From the NCBI GenBank assembly GCA_016704425.1, contig JADJAC010000002.1, forward strand, positions 124,001 to 188,000: DNA of 64,000 nt, read 5' to 3'. This document shows, one piece after another, positions 1-6,940 of this stretch. The stretch comes from Sphingomonadales bacterium. GTDB lineage: Bacteria; Pseudomonadota; Alphaproteobacteria; Sphingomonadales; Sphingomonadaceae. The notes beneath the pieces were generated by a model. That model saw nothing but the letters and a program-made list of their open reading frames with translations, ran no database searches and was not told the DNA's origin. Within the stretch, counting starts at the first letter, position 1, and each line of letters begins with the position of its first letter. A program made the position numbers and the translations under genes.

Positions 1-5
1 GTGAA

Positions 6-785
6 ATGAACAATGCCAATACCGAAGAAGTGAAACTGGACATGGAGGCCGAAGCCGAAGACGAGGTCAAGCCTGAGCCACAGCCCGCTGAACCCAATAT
101 CGACCCCGCTACTCAGGCGTTCGCGCGACTTGAGGGCGAAATGGCGCTTGTGCGGCGGGCGGTCGAACGCCTTGCAGCCGAACGGGCAGACATCGTTATT
201 CCCGACTATGGGGCGACCCTCACCGATATGACCAAGCAATTTGCGGCGATATCGGAAAGCCTTGAAGACATTGCAGAACATCCGGCCATGCAGTTGACGC
301 CCGAACGCTTGGGGGCGCGGATCGAGGCAGTTGCTGTCGCCGCACGTCGCGCCGATCACGAGAGAATCGATCAGGCGAGCAAGGAAGCGCGGCAAGCGGC
401 GCACGATATGAAAGCGGCAATCACGCAGGTTAGCACCGCAGCCTATCAGCGCCGCCGACTTTGGCAGGGCATTGGCGGCGGTGCGCTTGCGGGCATCCTG
501 CTATGGTCATTCCTGCCCGGAACCATCGCCCGCGCCGTTCCGGAAGACTGGCACTGGCCCGAGCGAATGGCGGCGAGGATGGTCGGCGAATCGTCGCGCT
601 GGGATGCAGGCACGCGCCTTATGCGGAGCGAAAGCCTCCAAGCGTGGAACGCGCTTGTGCAGGCCGCCGACATGCTGCGCGATAATCGAGAAGCTATCGA
701 GACTTGTCAGAAAACTGCCGCGAATGCGAAACAGCCGGTGCGTTGCACGGTCAGGATTCGGGCAGGGAGCAAGCCTCGCAATTAA
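6..785 (+). CDS. Membrane-anchored coiled-coil protein, DUF6118-like
   Basis: This 259-residue protein has an acidic, proline-containing N-terminus (residues 1-35), a long alpha-helical charged stretch (about 40-150), one membrane segment near residues 155-175, and a C-terminal soluble tail with two cysteines. The layout resembles the DUF6118 family seen in sphingomonad accessory DNA; that assignment is from memory and is moderate. The ATG overlaps a TGA at 7-9 in another frame (ATGA), so it is probably coupled to a gene cut off by the window edge. It lies outside the tRNA-Glu element at 933-14131, but a repeat at 859-881 hints that it may belong to a neighbouring mobile element. Confidence 0.6.
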   Translation: MNNANTEEVKLDMEAEAEDEVKPEPQPAEPNIDPATQAFARLEGEMALVRRAVERLAAERADIVIPDYGATLTDMTKQFAAISESLEDIAEHPAMQLTPERLGARIEAVAVAARRADHERIDQASKEARQAAHDMKAAITQVSTAAYQRRRLWQGIGGGALAGILLWSFLPGTIARAVPEDWHWPERMAARMVGESSRWDAGTRLMRSESLQAWNALVQAADMLRDNREAIETCQKTAANAKQPVRCTVRIRAGSKPRN

Positions 786-858
786 CGGCAAAGCAGCATC
801 CCGTCCGATTTCCAGTTCCACCACGGCCTACCGCAGCCCGGTCTGTCCAAATCAGAAT

Positions 859-881
859 GTGGGAACGAATGTGGGATCAAT
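859..881. repeat. Arm-site-like repeat outside the left att core
   Basis: The stretch contains GGGAACGAATGTGGGA (861-876), which resembles the GGGAACCATTGGGGA motif at 14034-14048 in the right end of the element. It sits about 57 bp left of the att core at 933; the right-end copy sits about 36 bp left of its core at 14085. The similar placement suggests that DNA to the left of 933 is the end of a related element. The rest of 786-1137 holds the att core, the integrase leader and no convincing gene. Confidence 0.4.
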
Positions 882-932
882 TTTCGGAAAACTGCAATTT
901 ATCGTGCAAAAACAACAAGATAAAGATCTTGA

Positions 933-979
933 CTGGTGACCCCTACGGGAATCGAACCCGTGTTTCAGCCGTGAAAGGG
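933..979. repeat. Left attachment site, orphan 3' part of tRNA-Glu
   Basis: These 47 bases are identical to 14085-14131; the flanking bases differ on both sides (932 A versus G, 980 G versus C). They represent the CCA end, T arm and anticodon-arm side of tRNA-Glu in minus orientation without the 5' half, so no tRNA is made here. This is the expected displaced fragment after integration into a tRNA gene by a tyrosine recombinase. Confidence 0.92.
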
Positions 980-1075
980 GCAATACAGACGCAAATCTGC
1001 GGTTCATTGGAACGCACTGAAACGGCAGGAAGCGCTAGATTACTGCGCCATTCATTGCTATGCCGTGCCTCATTG

Positions 1076-1118
1076 TCCCCAATGGTTCCCCAATGGATAT
1101 TAGGGATTGATTGGGGAA
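1076..1118. repeat. Putative integrase arm-type sites, left end
   Basis: Two related copies lie head to head between the att core and the integrase. Positions 1076-1090 are the exact reverse complement of 14034-14048 (15 bp). Positions 1097-1118 match 14028-14049 directly at 19 of 22 bases. Placement near both ends of the element is typical of arm-type binding sites for a tyrosine integrase or its accessory factor; the role is inferred. Confidence 0.6.
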
Positions 1119-1137
1119 GTTTTGAAAAGGCACCCAA

Positions 1138-2412
1138 ATGGCACGAATCGTCCTCAACGCAGACCTTCGAAATCGGGAAAAGCGGTCGCGGCTTGAAGTG
1201 CGCAAGAAGCCTTATTGGATGACGCTCAATGAGGGCGAGCACTTAGGCTATTATCGCGGTCAGCGTGTCGGCAAATGGGTTGCCCGCTATCGTCGTCCAG
1301 GTGCGACCGGAAACTATCAGGAAACGACGCTTGCGGAAGCCGATGACAATGCGGACGCTGATGGCGCTGTCATTTTGAATTTCAAGCAAGCACAAGAGGC
1401 AGCGCGTGACTGGTTTGCAGGACTGGAGCGCAACGGAGGGCGAAGTACCGGCCCCTATACCGTTTCAAAGGCGCTGGATGACTATCTGGAGGGCTTCGAA
1501 GGCAAAGACGTTGCAAACACCCGTCGGCGGATAGATTCGATTGTGCGGCCCCAAATGGGCAAGCATGACGTTGCCAAGCTAACTCCAAAAATCATCACAG
1601 ATTGGCATTCGTCACTTGCTAAGGCTCCGGCGCGATTGCGGACTAGGAAGGGTGCGGAACAGAATTTTCGGGAAACAGCGGACAGCGAGGAAGCGCGCCG
1701 CAGCCGTCGCTCCAGTGCCAATCGCATTTTGACCATTTTGAAAGCGGCGCTCAATGTTGCCTATCGCAACGGCAAGGTTGCAGGCGATGATGCGTGGCGA
1801 CGTGTAAAGCCATTTGCCAAAGCCGACGCGCCCAAGCTGCGTTACCTCTCCGATGATGAGGCGAGGCGATTAGTGAACGCTTGCGACGTGTCTTTCCGTC
1901 CGATGGTCAAGGCCGCGTTGCTGACTGGCGCACGATACTCAGAATTGGCAGGGCTGGAAGTGCGGGATTTTGACCGGCAATCGCAAACTCTGTGGTTGCG
2001 CGAAACAAAGGCAGGGACAGCGCGCGCCGTTTATCTAGAGGCTGAGGGTGTTCGGCTGTTTGATGACGCGACGGTTGGCAAGGCTGCGGGCGATCTTGTT
2101 CTCCCGCGTTCCGATGGGAAGCGGTGGGGGGCGTCGCAACAGGCTCGCCCGCTTGCCGCCGCATGCAAAGCTGCGAAGCTGGAGCCGACCGGCTTTCACG
2201 ATTTGCGCCGCACATATGGCGCGCGGCTTGCCCTTCGCGGAGTTCCCATGGCCGTCATCGCAGAAGCGTTGGGCCATGCCGATGAACGGATTACGCGGAA
2301 GCACTACGCGCACCTGTCCAAATCTTATGTTGCTGATACCGTACGTGAGGCCGTCGCTGGGCTTGGGATTGTGGCCGAAAGCAATGTCGTGCGCTTAACC
2401 TCATCCTCGTGA
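1138..2412 (+). CDS. Tyrosine-recombinase integrase
   Basis: A 424-residue site-specific recombinase of the phage integrase family, which would catalyse integration and excision of the surrounding element at tRNA-Glu. The first 100 residues form an arm-binding-like domain, residues about 110-220 the SAM-like core-binding domain, and the rest the catalytic domain. Visible catalytic residues are the first Arg in TGARYSEL, the HDLRRTYG box (His and Arg), GHADERITRKHY with its His, and the nucleophilic Tyr of HYAHL. It is the first gene inside the left att site, as usual for such elements. Length and motifs look complete, so it is probably active. Confidence 0.95.
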   Translation: MARIVLNADLRNREKRSRLEVRKKPYWMTLNEGEHLGYYRGQRVGKWVARYRRPGATGNYQETTLAEADDNADADGAVILNFKQAQEAARDWFAGLERNGGRSTGPYTVSKALDDYLEGFEGKDVANTRRRIDSIVRPQMGKHDVAKLTPKIITDWHSSLAKAPARLRTRKGAEQNFRETADSEEARRSRRSSANRILTILKAALNVAYRNGKVAGDDAWRRVKPFAKADAPKLRYLSDDEARRLVNACDVSFRPMVKAALLTGARYSELAGLEVRDFDRQSQTLWLRETKAGTARAVYLEAEGVRLFDDATVGKAAGDLVLPRSDGKRWGASQQARPLAAACKAAKLEPTGFHDLRRTYGARLALRGVPMAVIAEALGHADERITRKHYAHLSKSYVADTVREAVAGLGIVAESNVVRLTSSS

Positions 2413-2422
2413 CGTCAAGGCG

Positions 2423-2890
2423 ATGACTGGAGGCGGCAATCGGATAGGTGCAGGCCGACCCAAGGGTACAACCTATTTGAAAAAGTGGCAGCGCCTCGCG
2501 GTCGGGTTGGAATGCGAGCGATGCTGGAAAGCGGATAGAATGAAGCTAATAGCCACTGCTAGAGATCAATTTCGAAAAGCGAAGTGCGAGTTTCGATCCC
2601 TTAAACGACGGGAAAAGCGGGCGGCAAAATGTGCGCGACGGCGTTACGAATGGACGAAGCAACTGGACAGCCTATGGATCGAATTCAAGCAATCGAAGAT
2701 GCTGTTAGATTTAGTTCATACCACGCCACCCCCCCGTCCTTACGGCAACAGGCACGCGTGTTTGACGCTCGGAAAAGCCGTTGCGGAACAGCGATTTGGA
2801 AGGGTTATCTCCATTCGGACGGTCTCTGAGTGTTGGCTGGAGTTTCGCAAGGTTTCTCAAAAATCAAACTCGCATTTTGATTATTTGTAG
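2423..2890 (+). CDS. Small basic protein with GRPKG motif
   Basis: A 155-residue strongly basic protein beginning 10 bp after the integrase stop, so probably co-transcribed. The N-terminus carries an AT-hook-like GAGRPKG (residues 8-14), and the middle is a Lys/Arg-rich helix (about 45-95) with a few cysteines. I recognise no family. Position and charge suggest a DNA-binding accessory protein of the element, but that is inference. Confidence 0.55.
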   Translation: MTGGGNRIGAGRPKGTTYLKKWQRLAVGLECERCWKADRMKLIATARDQFRKAKCEFRSLKRREKRAAKCARRRYEWTKQLDSLWIEFKQSKMLLDLVHTTPPPRPYGNRHACLTLGKAVAEQRFGRVISIRTVSECWLEFRKVSQKSNSHFDYL

Positions 2891-2977
2891 TATTCTTTGT
2901 CGTCGGCTTACCAAATGAAATGACCTTTCTATCCTAGGAACGCCAGAACGAACTCTGGTGTCTATTGGAGCTACGAA

Positions 2978-3151
2978 ATGTCAGACAAGTTATTGACCAT
3001 TAGCAGCGCATGCGAGCGCGGATTTTCGAGGTCGGCTCTATATCGCCTCGCACGCGAAAAGCGCATCACCATCGTTCATATTGGGAGAGCCGCGAGAATT
3101 GCGGAAAGCGACCTGTCTCGCCTCATTGAAGAATTGAAGGAAGCGGCATGA
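2978..3151 (+). CDS. Excisionase/AlpA-like helix-turn-helix protein
   Basis: A 57-residue protein starting MSDKLLTISSACERGF, followed by SRSALYRLAREKRI and a short wing ending near HIGRAARIAESDL. This is the compact MerR/AlpA-type winged helix of Xis and small phage regulators. A likely role is excision directionality or control of the integrase. A small hairpin (CCAGA/TCTGG, about 2944-2958) lies just upstream, and GGAG at 2967-2970 can serve as ribosome-binding site. The stop overlaps the next start (ATGA at 3148-3151), so these genes form an operon. Confidence 0.75.
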   Translation: MSDKLLTISSACERGFSRSALYRLAREKRITIVHIGRAARIAESDLSRLIEELKEAA

Positions 3152-3363
3152 TGGGAACGCTTCACTTCAAAAACGAAGCCCCCGCTGCGCGAACAGCAGG
3201 GGCTTCAAATGAGACGGATAACGTTAGCAATCCGAAATCCTCCGATAGCATGGTTCTGCCGGTCACGGAATATGCAATTGCTTGGCTGGAGGCGGTCTAT
3301 CTCGTCCGTCCTGCCATTGCCTCTATTGTCGCGGAGCACGCGCGGATTGGGGGTGGGCATTGA
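3148..3363 (+). CDS. Small hypothetical protein
   Basis: A 71-residue protein translationally coupled to the excisionase-like gene by an ATGA overlap, and overlapping the following gene through TTGA at 3360-3363. Residues 1-30 look unstructured; residues about 38-65 form a hydrophobic helix-rich part. No family recognised. The two tight overlaps are the main reason to accept it as real. Confidence 0.5.
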   Translation: MMGTLHFKNEAPAARTAGASNETDNVSNPKSSDSMVLPVTEYAIAWLEAVYLVRPAIASIVAEHARIGGGH

Positions 3364-3653
3364 CGCGGGCCGTTATCGTCATCGCCGAAGGGCCGAGCGG
3401 GCGCTTCAAGGTTAGCGGTCAAACTGCAAGGGCATTACTCGCATTAGTCGCAGCGATGAAAAAGGGCGTCACAGCGCTTGATGTTTCATCCTGGGCCTAT
3501 CGTTTCAGCGCCTATTGCTTCGAATTGCGCCACAAGCACGGATTGGCAATCGAGACGCTGCGCGAGCCTCATGAGGGCGGTTGGCACGGTCGGCACGTGT
3601 TGCACTCGCTCGTGACCATCATTGACGTCCAGCAGGCGGGAAATGAAGCCTGA
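3360..3653 (+). CDS. Winged-helix small protein (TTG start)
   Basis: The TTG at 3360 overlaps the preceding TGA (TTGA), giving 97 residues beginning LTRAVIVIAEG. The pattern ALLALVAAMKKGVTALD, then SSWAYRFSAYCFELR, then a short strand with IETL and a C-terminal helix, fits the small winged-helix proteins found in phage-like islands of this group. A longer version from an internal ATG at 3282 would overlap the previous gene heavily and is less likely. It is probably a DNA-binding regulator or replication accessory of the element. Confidence 0.6.
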   Translation: MTRAVIVIAEGPSGRFKVSGQTARALLALVAAMKKGVTALDVSSWAYRFSAYCFELRHKHGLAIETLREPHEGGWHGRHVLHSLVTIIDVQQAGNEA

Positions 3654-3706
3654 CGGCTATCCAATCGGGGCGGGGCGACTGGCAACGGTCGCCCCGAATT
3701 TCGCAC

Positions 3707-4288
3707 ATGAAAAAGAATCAGAAAATCAACGTCAAGGGACGCTCGACACGCGAACAATTTGCCAAGCTGCCATTCTGGATGCTCGATTGCCTTGCATACC
3801 GTTCATTACGCCCAGGACCTCGCGCTTTGCTCGTTGAATTTCATCGGCGCTTCAATGGAGCGAACAACGGCCGGATAGTCTTCAGCCAAAGGAACATGGC
3901 GGACGCGCTCAACATCCGCGACCGTGAAACCGTTGCAAACTATGCCCGCGAACTGGAGGCTAAGGGCTTCGTGAAGGCGATCCGGCGCGGAGGCTTCAAT
4001 CTCAAGTCACCCGATGAGAGCCGTGCAACGGTTTGGGCCTTGTCGATCTATCCAGTCGGCAACGAACTCGCGACAAAAGACTGCATGCGATGGCGCCCCG
4101 CAAAAATCAGCGGGACGGAAAAACCAGCATTGCAGGACGGAATTTCCGGCCGGGATGCTTCAAAAGATGTTCCAGACCGTTCCAACGTGACGGAATTTCC
4201 GTCCTTGAAGGCTGCAAAACAGGCCAATCCGAGGGCGGATATTCCGTCCATATCTACATCTATAGCCATAGGCAGGGGAAACTCATGA
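3707..4288 (+). CDS. Helix-turn-helix island regulator/replication-like protein
   Basis: 193 residues. Residues 20-50 (PFWMLDCLAYRSLRPGPRAL) and 60-105 (FSQRNMADAL, ETVANYARELEAKGFVK) form a winged helix-turn-helix like those at the N-terminus of phage or plasmid replication initiators; residues 125-193 look disordered. I see no helicase or nuclease motif. The stop overlaps the next start (ATGA, 4285-4288), so it sits in the same transcription unit as the two following genes. The function is inferred from fold only. Confidence 0.6.
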   Translation: MKKNQKINVKGRSTREQFAKLPFWMLDCLAYRSLRPGPRALLVEFHRRFNGANNGRIVFSQRNMADALNIRDRETVANYARELEAKGFVKAIRRGGFNLKSPDESRATVWALSIYPVGNELATKDCMRWRPAKISGTEKPALQDGISGRDASKDVPDRSNVTEFPSLKAAKQANPRADIPSISTSIAIGRGNS

Positions 4289-4923
4289 GTGCAAAAGGCC
4301 AGACCAAGGGAGCGACGTCTAACGCCAAGACCAACGCAGCGAATGAACTGCGTGTGGACGGAAAGCCGGATCGAACCAAGGAGCAGCAGATTGCCGACCT
4401 AGCCCTTGATCCATTTATTGGCGCTGCCTCAACCCATGCAATATTCCTGAAAGGGTCGTTCGGGCCAATCGATTTAACCGAGAGCTTTGCGGGGATGAGT
4501 AAGATTGCGTCAAAGTTCGAAAAGGGCGACCATTCGGAACAACGGGCGATGCTCATCGGGCAGGCTATCGCCTTGAATGGCATCTTCACCGAATTTGCGC
4601 GGCGGTCTGCTGCGAACATGGGCGAATACGTCAATGCTGCGGAGCGCTATATGCGGCTAGCGTTGAAGGCCCAGGCTCAGAGCCGCGCGACGATTGAGGC
4701 GCTGGAAGGGCTGGCTCGAGGGGGCGAACAAATCATCAAGCACGTCCACGTCGATAATCGAGGCGGGCAGGCTGTCATTGCTGATAGCGTCCAGACGGGG
4801 GGTAAAAATGCACAAATCGACGAACAACCCCATGCAAGCGAAATGCTGGGCGTTTCAGAAAGTGAAGGCTTGTGGAGCGAAAACGCGGAGCGGGAATCCG
4901 TGCCGGTCACCTGCGATGGCTAA
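4285..4923 (+). CDS. Conserved island protein of unknown function
   Basis: 212 residues starting at the ATG in the ATGA overlap at 4285. The N-terminus is polar; residues about 45-145 are helical (DPFIGAASTHAIFLKGSFGP, then a long alpha-rich part). A VDNRGGQAVIAD segment near residues 155-166 recalls small proteins of sphingomonad phage-like islands. No catalytic motif is visible. The last 116 nt overlap the next gene in another frame. The function is unknown. Confidence 0.6.
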   Translation: MSAKGQTKGATSNAKTNAANELRVDGKPDRTKEQQIADLALDPFIGAASTHAIFLKGSFGPIDLTESFAGMSKIASKFEKGDHSEQRAMLIGQAIALNGIFTEFARRSAANMGEYVNAAERYMRLALKAQAQSRATIEALEGLARGGEQIIKHVHVDNRGGQAVIADSVQTGGKNAQIDEQPHASEMLGVSESEGLWSENAERESVPVTCDG

Positions 4924-5053
4924 CGGGCGCTGCCGTATGCACGGAGGATCGTCGCCAGGCGCGCCAAAGGGCAACCAGAATGCTTTGAAACACGGCGGAC
5001 GCTCTGCATCGACGTTGGCCATTTTGGCCTATCTCAAGCAGATGACTCGGTAG
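4808..5053 (+). CDS. HGG-motif small cysteine protein
   Basis: 81 residues from ATG 4808; an alternative ATG lies at 4832. It has a CGAKTRSGNPC...CRMHGG core with Cys/His spacing like a small zinc-binding knuckle, followed by SPGAPKGNQNALKHG. This matches the family named HGGxSTG-domain proteins in current annotation (recalled, not checked). A diverged copy of its C-terminal part is found at about 7313-7411. It overlaps the previous gene out of phase by up to 116 nt. Confidence 0.65.
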   Translation: MHKSTNNPMQAKCWAFQKVKACGAKTRSGNPCRSPAMANGRCRMHGGSSPGAPKGNQNALKHGGRSASTLAILAYLKQMTR

Positions 5054-5057
5054 TGGG

Positions 5058-5438
5058 TCAGTTCGAAATGTTTTTGTTTCGCCCGGCCCATATCCATCGA
5101 ACTGTGTAGGTGAATGCGTATGCCAAAATCCAAACAATCAGCGCCGCGCCTAAACAAGCTCCTGCGATTTGCCAGTAAAGGGACTGTCTCGGACGTGTGA
5201 TTGTTTCTTCATATTCATCCCAGCAGCCTTTGTAGGCCGCGCCCGAATCATTTTCATTTTTTAGAGACTGGGGCTCGAGGGCGCGTGCGAAACATTTTTC
5301 CCTAAACCACTCCGCAGCATCATTCCTTGCTGCATTCTCTTGAACAACAACGGTTATCGGCGCAATCAAGAGCCAAAGAACAGTCAAGGCTATGCCAAGA
5401 CGGTTCCACAAATTCAGCTTGTTCAATAGCCCCCGCAT
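5058..5438 (-). CDS. Small two-TM membrane protein
   Basis: 126 residues with a hydrophobic segment at about 13-35 and another at about 90-112, separated by a soluble, charged loop with two cysteines (EKCFAR, YKGCWD) that could be periplasmic. Its start overlaps the end of the DUF3800 remnant by 16 bp on the same strand, so the two were probably co-transcribed. No family recognised. Low G+C fits acquired cargo. Confidence 0.5.
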   Translation of the reverse strand: MRGLLNKLNLWNRLGIALTVLWLLIAPITVVVQENAARNDAAEWFREKCFARALEPQSLKNENDSGAAYKGCWDEYEETITRPRQSLYWQIAGACLGAALIVWILAYAFTYTVRWIWAGRNKNISN

Positions 5439-5854
5439 GGGAGCCTGTTAACAGGCTTCGCGCTTTTTGGAAGGGCAGCCGAAGTGAGCGCCCATGAGAT
5501 TTTCCACAGTGTACCTATGCGCGCGCGAAGCGCTGGCAGGATGCAAACGGGGCGAAGATTGTGATTGAAACGTTGTGACGGAACCAACAGGCAATGAAAC
5601 ATCAATTGCCCTGCCGTAATGAGTTGAAAGGCCCAGTGTATAAGCTCGCGGTGCTCGTCGAGCGTGCTTGACCTTGTAAGATTCCATTTTGCCTCTTTGG
5701 TGAGACCGAGGTCGCCGGTTCGTCGCATGAATTCGGCGCGTATCATCTTCACATCTTCATCAGTTACAACCAAGCCACCGACTGCTAAGTAGCGATCCGG
5801 TTCTTTGCCTGCCTCATCGCAGAACAAAGCAATGTTTGGGAGCTTTTCGGTCAT
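5423..5854 (-). pseudogene. Truncated DUF3800-domain protein
   Basis: Residues 1-95 carry the hallmarks of DUF3800: ALFCDEAG near the N-terminus (acidic metal-ligand region of this RNase H-like fold) and YLAVGGLVV shortly after. The family is usually about 200-350 residues; here the reading frame ends at 143 residues and the C-terminal part (from about LRPVCILPALRAR) does not resemble the family. The change coincides with an 18-bp sequence (5530-5547) repeated at 7185-7202, so loss of the 3' part by recombination is likely. The start codon overlaps that of the opposite-strand gene at 5853. Confidence 0.6.
5530..5547. repeat. 18-bp direct repeat, copy 1
   Basis: GCGCTGGCAGGATGCAAA here is identical to 7185-7202, and both copies are preceded by an alternating GCGCGCG run. 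Copy 1 lies at the point where the DUF3800 gene loses its family resemblance. The pair brackets the cassette 5853-6940 and could mark an old recombination junction. Confidence 0.6.
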
Positions 5855-6011
5855 GACCGACAGTGCAATCTATAAATCGAACAAGAGTCAACTCGACAAA
5901 TTCAAACAAGCCGCGCTTGAACTTGAAGCGGGTGAAGTTGAAGGCCGCTGGGATGAGCGACTGAAGAAGGTCGCAAAAGGGAAGCCAAAGCCGGGAGTCC
6001 CCGATGCCTGA
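5853..6011 (+). CDS. 52-residue charged helical protein
   Basis: Starts at ATG 5853 and reads MTDSAIYKSNKSQLDKFKQA, then an acidic-basic helix with DERLKKVAKGKPKPG. Small proteins of this kind (Asp/Glu-Lys helix ending in ERLKK and a basic tail) are common in alphaproteobacterial islands, but I know no function. It overlaps the start of the next gene by 8 nt, consistent with an operon of four genes to 6940. GGGAG at 5838-5842 lies 10 nt upstream of the ATG. Confidence 0.6.
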   Translation: MTDSAIYKSNKSQLDKFKQAALELEAGEVEGRWDERLKKVAKGKPKPGVPDA

Positions 6012-6384
6012 CTTTATTCGCTTCTTATCAACCCTCAGGGAACAGATGAGCGCAGAATTGACACGCTCGGACGTCCTGCGGGCGCTTATCTGGCCGAACA
6101 GCGGTTTACTCGTGGCACTAATCGCAGCCGTGACAGCAAAAGCCCCAAATTGGATACAAATCATGTTGGCCATCATGCTTTGCATCTTCATGACGCTATA
6201 TGGCGGCGCCTACATCTACTTCGCCGCGACCGATCCCGACGCTCTTCGATCCGAGAAATACAAACTCCACAAGATGGCAATCGAACACGGAATTATTGGT
6301 GACAACATGACGGGGATTATTGATGCAAACCCTCAGAAGGTGATTTCCGCCCCAGCAACTACCGCCGAAAAGATAGAGCAATGA
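6004..6384 (+). CDS. Two-TM membrane protein with cytoplasmic tail
   Basis: 126 residues. An amphipathic N-terminus (1-25) is followed by hydrophobic segments at about 33-48 and 50-73, then a polar tail with DPDALRSEKYKLHKMAIEHG. The tail is the most family-like part. It overlaps both neighbours (8 nt upstream, ATGA downstream at 6381), so it is translated with them. It is the likely membrane anchor or effector of the cassette. No family recognised. Confidence 0.6.
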   Translation: MPDFIRFLSTLREQMSAELTRSDVLRALIWPNSGLLVALIAAVTAKAPNWIQIMLAIMLCIFMTLYGGAYIYFAATDPDALRSEKYKLHKMAIEHGIIGDNMTGIIDANPQKVISAPATTAEKIEQ

Positions 6385-6683
6385 AGCGGCGCTTTGTAGT
6401 AGCCATAGAGGGCTTTACGAAAGAAAAGGACAATCAGTTTGTTGAGTTCTGCAAGGAGAATAGCCTCGGCTGGTGGCACCATATCATGGGGTTTTGGTTG
6501 ATTTTTGACAGAAGCAACAAAATCACTGCCACCGAAATCCGCGATAAGATCAAGCAGATCAATACCAGTGGCGGCCCTTGTTTGGTCATGCAGGTGCATG
6601 ACGATATTACGTGGGCGGGGCTAAACCGGGCTGGACGAGATAATACGTTCGACTGGGTTAAAAAGAGTTGGCCAGGTGAGTGA
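6381..6683 (+). CDS. Small soluble protein, unknown family
   Basis: 100 residues, with repeated beta-alpha character: RRFVVAIEGFTKEKDNQF, then ENSLGWWHHIMGFWLIFD, a charged helix (TATEIRDKIKQI), and VHDDITWAGL near the end. The alternation suggests a compact ferredoxin-like or similar fold. There is no signal peptide or membrane segment. It is coupled by ATGA to the membrane protein upstream and is the probable cytosolic partner. The function is unknown. Confidence 0.6.
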   Translation: MKRRFVVAIEGFTKEKDNQFVEFCKENSLGWWHHIMGFWLIFDRSNKITATEIRDKIKQINTSGGPCLVMQVHDDITWAGLNRAGRDNTFDWVKKSWPGE

Positions 6684-6736
6684 GTGCCGCTTCGTTTGCA
6701 AAGTATATAATCGCCATTTTCTTAAGGGAACTTGGA

Positions 6737-6940
6737 ATGCTAAATCAACGACGCACTGCTTGGGACGACGCCAGAGTAGCCGCATGTGTCGGAGCCATAC
6801 CTGGAGCGATCCAACTCGCAAAGGCAAGCAATCAAGGTAGCATGGCCGCCGGTATCATGTCGTTCCTAGTGGGCGTCATCTTTGCGGGTGCGGTTGGATA
6901 CGTCATCGGGCTAATTCGGCATCGAACGCCCAGAGGTTGA
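6737..6940 (+). CDS. Small membrane protein
   Basis: 67 residues from ATG 6737, chosen because AAGGGAA at 6724-6730 is well placed as ribosome-binding site; an upstream in-frame start at 6680 would add 19 residues. There is a weakly hydrophobic stretch at about 15-27 and a clear membrane segment at about 38-60 (ending VGYVIGLIRH). It is the last gene of the cassette. No family recognised. Confidence 0.45.
   Translation: MLNQRRTAWDDARVAACVGAIPGAIQLAKASNQGSMAAGIMSFLVGVIFAGAVGYVIGLIRHRTPRG

Noticed and set aside
933..979. Second tRNA-Glu gene
   Set aside because: Only the 3' portion is present; the 5' acceptor and D arm are missing, so it is an attachment-site fragment.
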